A DNA stretch of 61,020 bases from Halicephalobus mephisto (lineage: Eukaryota; Nematoda; Chromadorea; Rhabditida; Panagrolaimidae): positions 1 to 61,020 of the forward strand of contig SWDT01000160.1 of the NCBI GenBank assembly GCA_009193035.1, given 5' to 3'. Under the pieces are notes generated by a model. The model saw only the letters and a list, made by a program, of their open reading frames with translations. It did no database searches and had not been told where the DNA came from. The first letter of the stretch is position 1, and each line of letters starts with the position of its first letter. Shown piece after piece: positions 10,001 through 19,050 of this stretch. Both the position numbers and the translations under genes were made by a program.

Positions 10001-12833
10001 TGTTACCCATGAGATTTAAGTTCGATTTCCAACGAAAGAGCTATATTATAACATAATATGGGCTCTATTTTAAACAGTATTTTTTTAATAATGTAGTGGT
10101 TATAATACATAACTATCACTTGTTAGGTATAGATTCGATTTTCATTTGAAAAATTATAATATAATATGGGTTTTATTTCAAGAATAATAATATAATATGA
10201 GTTTTATTTTAAAAATGCCAAATTTTCTTTTGGTAGTGTAGTGGTCAGTGCAAATGGCCATCATTCTTGAGACCCAGGTTCTGTACCTGGAGGTCGTGAT
10301 AACGGACATTTCTAGTATTTCTAAAAATAAATCCTACCTGAATCGGATGAACTTTATAAAATGACAACCCTGCTTTTTAGGACCTGAGGGACAGAGGAGC
10401 AATAACAACGAAAACGAAAGAAAATTTAATTTTTCTCGTTGCTGCGATGCCTAGGGAAACTCGACGACAGTTATCGTATACCTTAGATGAGTTCGTTCTT
10501 CGATGTTCGTTCAACAGTGAAGATTGCGACATGAAACGAGATTTTCAAATCCACATGGATCCAGAATTCGGAAATTGTTACACTTTTAACTTCAATGATT
10601 CTGTAGAATTGAAGAACAGCAGAGCCGGGCCCATGTACGGTCTTCGACTTCTTCTGAATGTGAATCAAAGCGACTATATGCCGACCACAGAAGCCGCAGG
10701 AGTCAGACTCGTCGTTCACGAACAAGACCAAGAACCGTTCCCAGACACTTTCGGATATTCGGCCCCCACTGGATTTGTTTCATCTTTTGGATTAAAAACA
10801 GTAAATTTTTTGTTTTTTATTAACTTGGTAATTTTTATTTCAGAAAGTTCTTCATCGATTAAATGAGCCTTATGGTCAATGTAGTGACACGTTCCGGCCA
10901 GAAGGCTACATCTACGCCGAACACTATTCGCCCGAGGTTGGGGTTTTTTGATAACGGAAAATTTTTGATGGAATGTAGGTGTTACGGTTTTTAGGATGTT
11001 TATTAATGATTTGATATATGAAGATTAAGTTTAAAAGTGGATATAGGATTAGATATTTTATGTAATTTAATTTAGAAGTTTTTAGATCCATTTAAAAAAT
11101 ATATTTTTAGAAAGTTAACTATGAAACCTAAATTTCAGTAATTTTAGTTTTTTAAAATTCGTGTCGAGACAATTTCGAAATAGCTTTATTTTTAGAATGA
11201 TGATAATATTATTACATTCCTCCAAAATCATAAAAACCAAACTTTATAGTTTTGGGTTTCAACTGGAAAATTTCGTGTCGAGACCATTTCGAAATAGCTT
11301 TATTTTCAGAACAGCTCGATTATTAATATATTTTTTAAATTATAAAAATTAATTTCAACAATGTTTGGTCCCGACTGGAAGGTTCTGAAATTTCGTGTCG
11401 GGACCATTTCGAAGTAGTTTTTATTTTTAGAACAGTTGAATTATATTATATTTGGATATCTTTTAAAAAAATCATATATTGGAAGATGTAAAAAATTATT
11501 TTTAAAATCACTTTGCATTCCAGGGTTGTTATCGAAATTGCTTCCAACACATGATTCTTCAGTCCTGTGGCTGTGGAGATCCCAGATTTCCTTTGCCAAG
11601 TGACAAAGAAAAACCCTGTAATGCTAGGAACCCTAAAGAACGGACATGTTTGACAAACATGACCACTGTCCTTGGGGGCTTTCATCATCTCCAACATGAT
11701 TGTCATTGTGTTCAGCCTTGCACAGAAAACGTTTTTGAAACAGCTTATTCTGCAGCTGCTTGGCCAGCAATTAATTTCAACATCGGAGCGGATTGTCCTG
11801 CTGTTTATGACATTTCGAACGATTCTAAAGCTTGTGCAGAATACTATAGGTATGTTAATTGTTTATTCAAAATTTTTAGTTTTATTCAAATTTTAAAATT
11901 CCATGGAAAGTTTTAAAATCCTATGCAAATTTAAAAATTCAATATCGACGTTCAAAAAAAATTCAGCATGAAAATCAAATCGAATTTTGCAAAAATCGGA
12001 TAAATCGGTCTGCCGAAATGTTGCAAGCAAACTGCAGATTTTTGTTTAATTTCGAAGTCTTCATAAAAGTAAATACGAGTGCTAAATGATCTAGAAGAAC
12101 GTTGCGAGCAACCTGCAGATTCGATTTTGACTTCGATATTGGTCGAGTTGCTTAAACATTGCGAGCAACCTGCAGATTCGCTATTAAGGTTGATTTGTCT
12201 ACCACAATGTGCAAGCAACCTGCAGATTTAATTTCGATTTTGATCTGTCTGCCATAATGTTGCCAGCAACCTGCAAATTCGATTTTGATCTTGACTTTTT
12301 TACAAATCTCAAAACTGTTGAAATTTTTAATTTTTGTTTAAATTTAAAAATTTCATTCAGGTTAAATACGGCTTACATCGAAATTTACTACGAACAATTA
12401 AATTTCGAAACATTGAAGGAAACTGCTGGGTATACGGTATGTATTTAATAATTTAAAAAAAAATAAAAATGAAATTTCAGTTGGTTAATTTGTTTTCTGA
12501 TTTCGGTGGTAACATCGGTCTCTGGATTGGGTTTTCAGTAATTACAGTAATCGAAGTAATAGAACTTATTTTTGAATTGATTATCTATGCCGGTAACTAC
12601 TGTCCATTTTTATGCAAATTTAAAAATATTTTTTAGGAAAACAACCTCACAAAATTATTAAAAATAAAAGACGAAAAATGAGACAAATGGAAATTCAAAA
12701 TTTACCGCCGCCGGTCATCAGAAGCGATGCAAAGGACGATGATCAAGACATATCTGAAAACTCCGACTCTCAAGCCCATCTTGTCCAGATGAAACGTTCG
12801 GACACTGTTGAAACAACCATCGACGTGGATTGA
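7054..12833 (+). CDS. DEG/ENaC degenerin channel subunit (UNC-8/DEL-1/MEC type)
   Basis: Ten exons (7054-7490, 7533-7758, 8914-9159, 9696-9932, 10381-10800, 10844-10936, 11524-11849, 12361-12436, 12481-12592, 12637-12833) join in frame to about 789 residues. It is a subunit of a trimeric, amiloride-type cation channel. The cytoplasmic N-terminus (about 140 residues, Ser/Arg-rich) ends in the gating motif HGIPFIGSRSFFGP before TM1 (WAAVTILAALVFAFQTYL). The Cys-rich ectodomain carries the nematode degenerin hallmarks SRAGPMYGLRLLLNV, PTTEAAGVRLVVHEQD and PFPDTFGYSAPTGF, then CGCGDPRFPLP. TM2 is NLFSDFGGNIGLWIGFSV with GFS as the G/S-X-S selectivity filter. The small residue just before DFGG, the degenerin position, is Ser. 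The C-tail is basic then acidic. Family certain; the exact C. elegans orthologue (del-1, unc-8 or related) cannot be fixed by eye. Confidence 0.93.
7842..8212. repeat. foldback element in degenerin intron 2
   Basis: The block AAAATGGCTTTTTGAAACGA through GAAGTACGGATTCAG at 7848-7908 returns as its reverse complement at 8147-8206. The arms are about 60 bp and nearly identical, with a loop of about 240 bp. The adjacent GATTAAGTGGA at 7957 and 8208 is a direct repeat. It has no coding capacity and resembles a MITE or foldback transposon. Confidence 0.75.
8240..8905. repeat. composite dispersed repeat in degenerin intron 2
   Basis: A CATATATGA-type module (8245-8345, with GAAAATTAATCTTAGAAGAT and GTACCGTAAT) is followed by three copies of the CGACTGGAAAATTCCAAATT module (8598, 8705, 8829). 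The order is the same as in the other plus-oriented copies of this family. Confidence 0.6.
9340..9575. repeat. simple AT-rich tandem repeat in degenerin intron 3
   Basis: About ten copies of a TAAAAATATAAAAATAATTTT unit of roughly 20 bp. No other content is seen. Confidence 0.8.
9977..10320 (+). pseudogene. three tandem tRNA-like units (SINE-like) in degenerin intron 4
   Basis: Three successive units carry a tRNA A-box-like TAGTGGTCAGT/TAGTGGTTATA and a B-box-like GTTCGATTTCC/GATTCGATTTTC/GGTTCTGTACC, at about 9984, 10090 and 10233. The first two are followed by a shared tail with ATAATATGGG(C/T)T. The third retains a perfect 5-bp T-stem (CCAGG/CCTGG) with a 7-base loop. None folds into a full cloverleaf, so these are tRNA-derived repeats rather than functional tRNA genes. 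Confidence 0.6.
10988..11430 (+). repeat. composite dispersed repeat, copy 1 (degenerin intron 6)
   Basis: About 440 bp, nearly identical to 15251-15690 in an intron of the neighbouring Cys-loop channel gene. It starts TTTTAGGATGTTTATTAATG and ends with GTCGGGACCATTTCGAAGTA, with three internal TCGTGTCGAGAC-like units. Differences are scattered substitutions and a few small indels. Confidence 0.9.
11941..12295 (+). repeat. TTGCAAGCAA/CTGCAGATT tandem array 1 (degenerin intron 7)
   Basis: Five copies at roughly 55-85 bp spacing of a core close to GTTGCAAGCAACCTGCAGATT, separated by variable GATTTTGA..TCTGCC stretches. The core contains two inverted-repeat elements (TTGCnnGCAA and ATCTGCAGAT). 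It opens with AAATCGAATTTTGCAAAAATC, as array 2 does. Confidence 0.85.
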
Positions 12834-12835
12834 GT

Positions 12836-13502
12836 CTCACACAAAAATGGGTACATAATATACAATGCATCGATACATTGAAGCAGCTCTGATGTGCCAG
12901 ATACACCAAATTGATATCAGAGCATTGTATTTGGTATATGGATACATTAAAACAGCTCTGATATATCGGATACATCATATGCAATGTATCAGATATATTA
13001 TGTATAATACCAATATATTATATTTAATGTATCGATGCATTGAAACAGCTCTGATGCGTCAGATACATTATATACAATGTATCAGATATATTAAGTATAA
13101 TACCAATATATTATATTTAATGTATCGATACATTGAAACAGCTCTGATGCGTCAGATATATTATATACCATGTATCGATACATTGAGTTGATATCGGTGC
13201 ATTGTATGTAATGATGGATACATTGAAACGACTCTGATGTGTTATATGCATTATATTCAATGTATGTATGCATTAAGTGCAATATCAATGTATCACATTC
13301 AATGTACAGTTGCATTGAATTGATATCGATGGAATGTATATAATGTACCCTTTCTGTGTGTAGTATCAATAGCTTAAAACGGCTCTGATGTGTCAGATAC
13401 ATTTGGTTGATATCAATGTATTATATTCAATACATCGATACATTAAATATGTGTCTGATACATTAGAACCGTTTTGATGTGCCCTTTTTGTGTGCAGTAT
13501 CG
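12836..13502. mobile_element. terminal-repeat-bounded satellite block just after the degenerin stop
   Basis: The block starts with CACACAAAAATGGGTACATA three bases after the degenerin stop codon. It ends at TGTACCCTTTCTGTGTG (13344-13360), with a second similar end TGCCCTTTTTGTGTG near 13490. The terminal sequences are inverted complements. The interior consists of degenerate repeats of TGTATCGATACATTGAAACA / GCTCTGATGCGTCAGATACA, themselves largely self-complementary. It looks like a non-autonomous DNA element whose interior is a tandem array. A related block lies at 29518-30016. Confidence 0.65.
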
Positions 13503-13659
13503 AAAAAGTGATATATCTTTCCAGCTATACGATAATTGTTCCTTTGGGACATCTTTCCTTATTTCGTAAGATTGATCTCATTTCTTTCGTTTTAGACCAG
13601 TGCTTTTTGTAACTGGATTAGCTTAACATGACAGTTAAGTGAGGAAAATATTGCTGAGG

Positions 13660-14050
13660 TCGACATCAAAATCAAATTGAATTTTGCAAAAAATCCGAGA
13701 AATCGATCTGCCGGGATGTTGCAAGCAAACTGCAAATTTGATTTCGACTTTTATGTCGCCTTATCTGTAAGAATGTTGCAAGCAACTTGCGAATTGGATT
13801 TTGATATCTATCAATCTGCTTAAATATTTCGCGTAATTTATTAATTTCATTTTAATTTCGACTTTGATGTCGACTAATCTGCCAGAATATTGCGCGCATA
13901 TTGCAGAATTTAGTTCGATCTTGATTTATCTACCATAATGTTGCAAGCAAACTGCAGACTTAATTTTGATCTGAACTTAGATGCTGATTTATCTGCCTAA
14001 ACGTTGCGCGCATATTGCAGATTTAATTTTGATTTTAATGTCGATCACTA
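13660..14050 (+). repeat. TTGCAAGCAA/CTGCAGATT tandem array 2 (intergenic)
   Basis: About six units with cores such as GTTGCAAGCAAACTGCAGAC, ATTGCGCGCATATTGCAGA and GTTGCAAGCAACTTGCGAAT at about 55-60 bp spacing. The array begins with the same CAAATTGAATTTTGCAAAAA lead-in as array 1, so the two arrays share a common origin. Confidence 0.85.
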
Positions 14051-14428
14051 TAGATCTCAGAATTGGATCAGTTTGATTTCCAAGTTATGCAAAAAAAACT
14101 GATTTAAAAAGAAAGAATTTCGAAATCAACACGAGTCGAGGAAATAAATGCCTCAGGGAACAACCACCGTACAGCCATCTTATCCGGTTTTCTAGGACCC
14201 GAAACTGCCGATGGGATTTGACGCTAGATTTAGGATTTAGCTCGTCTTTCAAAACACATCGAGATTTAAATTAATTTAGAAAAATATCAAAATTTAGTTA
14301 AATTTTTTAAAAATAAATTTTATTTGAAAACAATCTTCAAAGTTTACATTTATAAAATCATTGATTGTTTATATAAAAAACGAAATTTGTTTAAAATAAT
14401 TCAAACTTAAACTATCAAATTTTCGATC
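14051..14428. other. upstream region of the Cys-loop channel gene
   Basis: A less AT-rich stretch at 14110-14250 (GCCTCAGGGAACAACCACCG, TTATCCGGTTTTCTAGGACC) precedes an AT-rich leader before the ATG at 14429. No ORF, RNA gene or named motif is recognised. It probably carries the promoter. Confidence 0.35.
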
Positions 14429-17168
14429 ATGTCCGGAACACTTGTGGCTTTGAATATTTTACAATTGTTCACGTTGCCTACTGTAGCCGAAATCAATAAT
14501 GATTTTACTACTGTAAACGGTCATCAGAATCGGCTCTTGAAGAAGTTATTCGATTACAAAACCTACGATTCTACTCGATCCTCTCACGAACCCATCGATG
14601 TTGATGCTTTTTTGATTATCGACCACGTGGAAAACATCGATGAAGTCGCTCAAACTTTAACTTTTCACGGAAGCTTGATCTTGGTAATTTTATTTAAAAT
14701 TTAAAAGATGAATCAAAGTAAAAAGAAATTAAAGAATTTTCGTCGTGGAACCAAATTTAAAATGTTTTTAGAAATAAAACGGTCCTACCACGAATAAAGT
14801 TTAAAAATTATGAATCAAATTGAAAATTGAAAATAAATTTGAAAATTTTTTAGAAAATGATGAAATATGGTCCTACCGCGAATAAAGTCTAAAAATTATG
14901 AATCAAAAATTAACGAATAAATTAAATTTTTTCGTGGCAAGACCATCACTTAAAAGATTTTGTTAAAAAACAACTGAATTAAAAAACTGGTCCTGCCACG
15001 GATGAAATTTTAATAATTAATTCATTTTTAATAATTATTTTTTAAATAATAAAAAATTACAGACATGGCAAGACAAACGACTCGTTTGGGACGCTCGCGA
15101 TTTCGGAAATATCAGTTCGACTTTGATTAATTTTTACATTTCGAACATTTGGACTCCTTCGGTTTACTTCAGAACATTGTGAGTTAAATTTTATAATTTT
15201 TAAAAAACAAAAATTCGACTTTCTTTGAATAATTTTAAGTTTAATAATGATTTTTAGGATGTTTATTAATGATTTGATATATGAAGATTAAGTTTAAAAA
15301 GTGGATATAGAGTTAGATATTTTATGTAATTTAATTTAGTTTTTAGGTCTATTTAAAAAATATATTTTTAGAAAGTTAACTATGAAATCTAAATTTCAGT
15401 AATTTTAGTTTTTTAAAATTCGTGTCGAGACAATTTCGAAATAGCTTTATTTTTAGAATGATGATAATATTATTACATTCCTTTAAAATCATAAAAACCA
15501 AACTTTATAGTTTTGGGTTTCAACTGGGAAATTTCGTGTCGAGACAATTTTGAAGTAGTTTTTATTTTCAGAACAGCTCGATTATTAATATATATTTTTT
15601 AAATTATAAAAATTAATTTCAACAATGTTTGGTCCCGACTGGAAGACTCTGAAATTTTGTGTCGGGACCATTTCGAAGTAGTTTTTATTTTTTGATTTTT
15701 CTAGAATAAGAGCAACTACAAAAGTTATACAGTACTACAATTCGGAAATTACCGTAAACAGTACTGGTTTCGTGAGCTGCATCAGTAGCGTCAGTGTGAT
15801 GACCGAATGTCGCTTCGATTACACCAACTACCCCTTCGAAAACCAGACCTGTGCTGTCATGTTGGTCTCGCCGATGTCCAACGCTCAAAAGTACTGTAAT
15901 TAGATTTTTTATTTTAAAATTAATTTTAGATTGGTTTTTACGAGAACTCCGATCATGATCTCCAGAAACGATCTGTTCGATTACGGTAAAAACAACATGA
16001 CTTCTGGAGCCAATTTTGACGTCATCGGAATGAAAGCTGAAAGATACTTCTACTACCCCGGGGGAATTACGAAAAACCAATCATCCACAATACTGTAAGG
16101 CTTAAGTTTAGTTTTAAAAATTCATCTTTAAAGAGATACTACAATGTTAGATATAATTTTCGGGATTTTTATTAATGACTTCATATATGAAAATTAATGT
16201 TAGAAGATAGATATAAAGTTAAGTACTTTATATACGATGTTTTAGATCTGTTCAGAAAAGATATTTTAAAAAATTTATTCATATTAATGATTTCATATAT
16301 GGAAATTAATTTTAGAAGGTAGATATAGAGTTAAGTACTTTATATACGATGTTTTAGATCTGTTCAGAAAAGATATTTAAAAAAATTTTAATGATGATTT
16401 CATATATGGAAATTAATTTTAGAAGATAGACATAAAGTTAACTACTTTATATACTGTAATATACGAGGTTTTAGATCTATTCAGAAAAGATATTTAAAAA
16501 AACGAATATTGAATATAAATCATTTTTATAATTTTTATCACTAATTTCATATATGGAAATTAATTTTTAAAAATAGATATAGAGTTGACTACTCTATGAA
16601 CCGTAATCTAGAAAGTTTTAAATTTATTCAAACAGATATTTAAAAAGTTTTTAATATGGATAATTTTTATTTTTTGATTTTTGTGTAATTTTTTATTTAG
16701 AAATGCCTTCACAAGTACGATCCTGAGATTCGAACTGCAACTGAAAAGGAATGCCGGACATTATTTGTCGATGGTCGCGTTGCCGTTGTTCGCTTCTTCG
16801 ATCGCGGCTTATGTGGCTGTCTGTATGTCGAAATCCGCCGTTTCGTTGATCTGGATCGCGGCTTGTTTGATCATGCAAGCCATTAATTGCTACAGAATCG
16901 TCGAAAATTTGCCTCCAGATTACAACGTTACTCCTTTTTGTGGTATTTTTTAAATTTAAAAAAAAAATTAATTTTTTTATTTTCAGCAAAAATGACAACA
17001 GTAATATTTTTAGAAACATTTTTGCTCTTTTTTTACAGATTCTGTATGGTTGTGGGATACAGTAGATTTGAAGAAGACCGAATCCAGAAAATGCACCAAA
17101 TGGAGCACTTAATCGTCGCGATTCTGGCCGTCAGCGGAATTCTGAATTTCTGGCTTCTCATTTTTTGA
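14429..17168 (+). CDS. divergent Cys-loop ligand-gated ion channel subunit
   Basis: Six exons (14429-14683, 15063-15178, 15705-15890, 15930-16094, 16701-16942, 16987-17168) join in frame to about 381 residues. A probable signal peptide (LVALNILQLFTLPTVAE) precedes the ligand-binding domain, which has WQDKRLVWD, ISNIWTPSVYF (loop A, with Ser where WxPD has Asp) and the 13-residue Cys loop from CRFDYTNYPF to ENQTC. Four membrane helices follow: HYLSMVALPLFASSIAAYVA, SAVSLIWIAACLIMQAI, VIFLETFLLFFYRFC and LIVAILAVSGILNFWLLIF. The M3-M4 loop is only about 20 residues and M2 lacks the usual polar pore ring, so the ion selectivity is unpredictable. It lies in tandem behind the degenerin gene. Family secure, subfamily unknown. 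Confidence 0.88.
15251..15690 (+). repeat. composite dispersed repeat, copy 2 (Cys-loop channel intron 2)
   Basis: Near-identical partner of 10988-11430. It occupies most of the intron and ends about 14 bp before the splice acceptor at 15704, which suggests that the intron has been remodelled by the insert. Confidence 0.9.
16120..16640 (+). repeat. tandem CATATATGA-module array in Cys-loop channel intron 4
   Basis: About four to five copies of a 110-120 bp unit: TTTCATATATGGAAATTAAT, AGATATAGAGTTAAGTACTT, ACGATGTTTTAGATCTGTTC, AGAAAAGATATTT. The same unit forms the array at 20680-21170 in the EB-module gene. Confidence 0.85.
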
Positions 17169-18093
17169 AAAAATTCCATGATTAAGTATACTGTAATAAT
17201 TATTCCAATTTTGAGGATGAATAAAAATTTTCATAGAATTTTGACTTTTTGGAGGACACAGATGAGCGGCTTTTGGATAATCTTTATCCGTCGACGGATT
17301 TCCGGATTGACGGAGTTTCGTTTTGTAACGGCGATTTTGAAACCATATTTTTATCTGGAAAATAACCCGTACAGTAATTCAAAATCAGGCATACTGTAGT
17401 TGTGAAAGTTTAGATCTACAGTAATCTTTTGGAAATCAAGTATACGGTGATTGAAAATAAACCAAGTATACTATAAGTTAAAAAATAATAGGTATACTGT
17501 AATTGAGAAAATTACCAAGTATAAGATGATTTTCAATAATTTAAATATACGGTAATCATACGAAGTTAGGCTCACGATAATTAAAAAAGCGTTAGGTATA
17601 CTGTAACCGAAATGTCTTAGGTATATGGTATTTGTTAAAAACTAAGTGTACTGTAGCTTGAAAATATCGGATATACGGTAATTTTAAAAACTTTAAGTAT
17701 ACTGTAACCGAGATATCTTAGGTATATGGTATTTGTTAAAAACTAAGTGTACTGTAGCTTGAAAATATCAGGTATACGGTAATTTTAAAAACATTAAGTA
17801 TACTGTAACCGAGATGTCTTAGGTATATGGTATTTGTTAAAAACTAAGTGTACGGTAACGTAAGAAAGTATTAAGTATATTGTGACTTAAAAAATTACTT
17901 GCTGTTGAGTTAATCCGAGTAACAGAGCCAATCCGGCTCGTCTTTCTGGAGACACATATCGGTGGAATCTGAATTCGGTCTCCAGCCAGTGGACCTGGAG
18001 GGCGCTGAACGACGATCTTCTTCGATGTTTTTGTTTAACAACTTTCTGACAAGTATCCAAATTCAGAAGTTTCTCAATTGAAAAATTAGACAT
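17109..18093 (-). CDS. NK-type homeodomain transcription factor
   Basis: Two exons, 18093-17899 and 17354-17109, join in phase 0 inside recognition helix 3, giving about 146 residues. The N-terminus has an EH1/TN-like repressor motif (FSIEKLL) at residues 4-10. The homeodomain runs from about residue 21: KHRRRSSFSALQVHWLETEF, VSPERRAGLALLLGL, TQQQIKIWFQNRRYKTK. Gln at homeodomain position 50 and Tyr at 54 point to the NK-2-like class; Arg rather than His at 52 sets it apart from typical Nkx2 proteins. The C-terminal 65 residues are unconserved and the last 60 bp overlap the Cys-loop channel's last exon in antisense, so the 3' end may be spliced differently. The single intron is filled by a minisatellite. 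It is a nuclear, probably Groucho-recruiting factor (family knowledge). Confidence 0.85.
17370..17890. repeat. TATACTGTAA minisatellite filling the homeobox intron
   Basis: The basic motif is GTATACTGTAA or GTATACGGTAA every 20-35 bp. From about 17640 it is organised as three higher-order copies of about 105 bp (ACCGAGATATCTTAGGTATA, TGGTATTTGTTAAAAACTAA, GTGTACTGTAGCTTGAAAAT). Confidence 0.85.
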
Positions 18094-18118
18094 TTTTAAT
18101 AATCCAACTTTATTCCAG

Positions 18119-18330
18119 AAAAATCACAAAGAAAGTGTTGCGATTTAACAATTTGCAAAACATATGGTCTACTGTCGCTCGACGAAAGAGCAAGTTGCTA
18201 ATGATCCGCGGCTCGGCTCAAAGGCCATCGTTATGGACTTGTACAAGCATTGCTCAAGACATATGGTCGACAATATGGATAGGTGTCAACGCCCGGAAAG
18301 AAGCCATTTATCCAGACATCTTGTCATAAT
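18119..18330 (+). other. GC-richer block with two overlapping open frames, possible exon or 5' region
   Basis: Just upstream of the homeobox ATG, 18150-18330 is clearly less AT-rich than its surroundings. It is open in two plus frames (ATG at 18135, 64 codons; ATG at 18164, about 76 codons, beginning MVYCRSTKEQVANDPRL) and has an acceptor-like TATTCCAG at 18111. I cannot connect it to other exons. It may be an exon of an unlocated plus-strand gene or a conserved promoter block. Confidence 0.3.
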
Positions 18331-18479
18331 TTTGAAAATCCAAGATAAAAATTCTCAGAAAATTGTTTCAAAAAAATCTTCGTTCGGGATCTAAAGTTGT
18401 AAAAATTTAATTTTTATTTAATTTTTAAAAACACAATAATGATCATATTGTTCTAAAAATCAAAAATGAATGTTTTTTT

Positions 18480-18960
18480 TCGAAATGGTTCCGACACGAA
18501 AATTCAAAACTTTCCGCTCAGGACCTGAAGTTGTAAAAATTTCGTTCTTATTTAATTTTAAAAAGAAAAATTATAATCAATTTATTCTAAAAATCGAAAA
18601 TTAAAATTATTTCGAAATTTTCGAGATTTCCTAAAAACAAAATTTCGATTTTTACTGGTATTTCAACATTTATTTATTTAAAAATACTGTTTCTATATGA
18701 TTTTAAAAACTTTTAGATTACAGTATATGGGGTATCTGACCATATATGTGTTTTCCAAGATTAATTTTGACATGTAAAATCATTAACAAAAAATTTTGAA
18801 AATCACACATAATATCATAATTTAAGAGTTCTTTTTAATCAATTTAAAAAGTTCTAGATTACGGTATATGAGATACAGTATCCTACATCTGTTTTCTAAA
18901 ATTAATTTTGATATGTAAGTGTTAATAAAGATCTTAAAAATCACTACTTTACAGTACTCT
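18480..18960 (-). repeat. composite dispersed repeat, reverse orientation
   Basis: The CGACTGG-type module (GGTTCCGACACGAAAATTC, CCGCTCAGGACC) is followed by the CATATATGA-type module (TTAGATTACAGTATATGGGG, AAGATTAATTTTGACATGTA and a second copy). This is the mirror order of the 10988 copy. No gene is seen between 18330 and 19050. Confidence 0.65.
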
Positions 18961-19050
18961 ATTGAAAACGAATTTTTTGCTCCTTCCATAAAATCCCGAA
19001 AGTGAGGATCAACTTTACTTTACTACCAATAACAAATACCATAAAAAAGA

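Noticed and set aside
11941..12295. Regular repeat-spacer pattern resembling a CRISPR array
   Set aside because: Clearly eukaryotic intron; cores are degenerate, spacers are related to each other, and no cas-like genes exist.
13091..13402. 103-codon minus frame in the satellite block
   Set aside because: Generated by the TGTATCGATACA repeats; repeated Ile/Tyr/His text without protein features.
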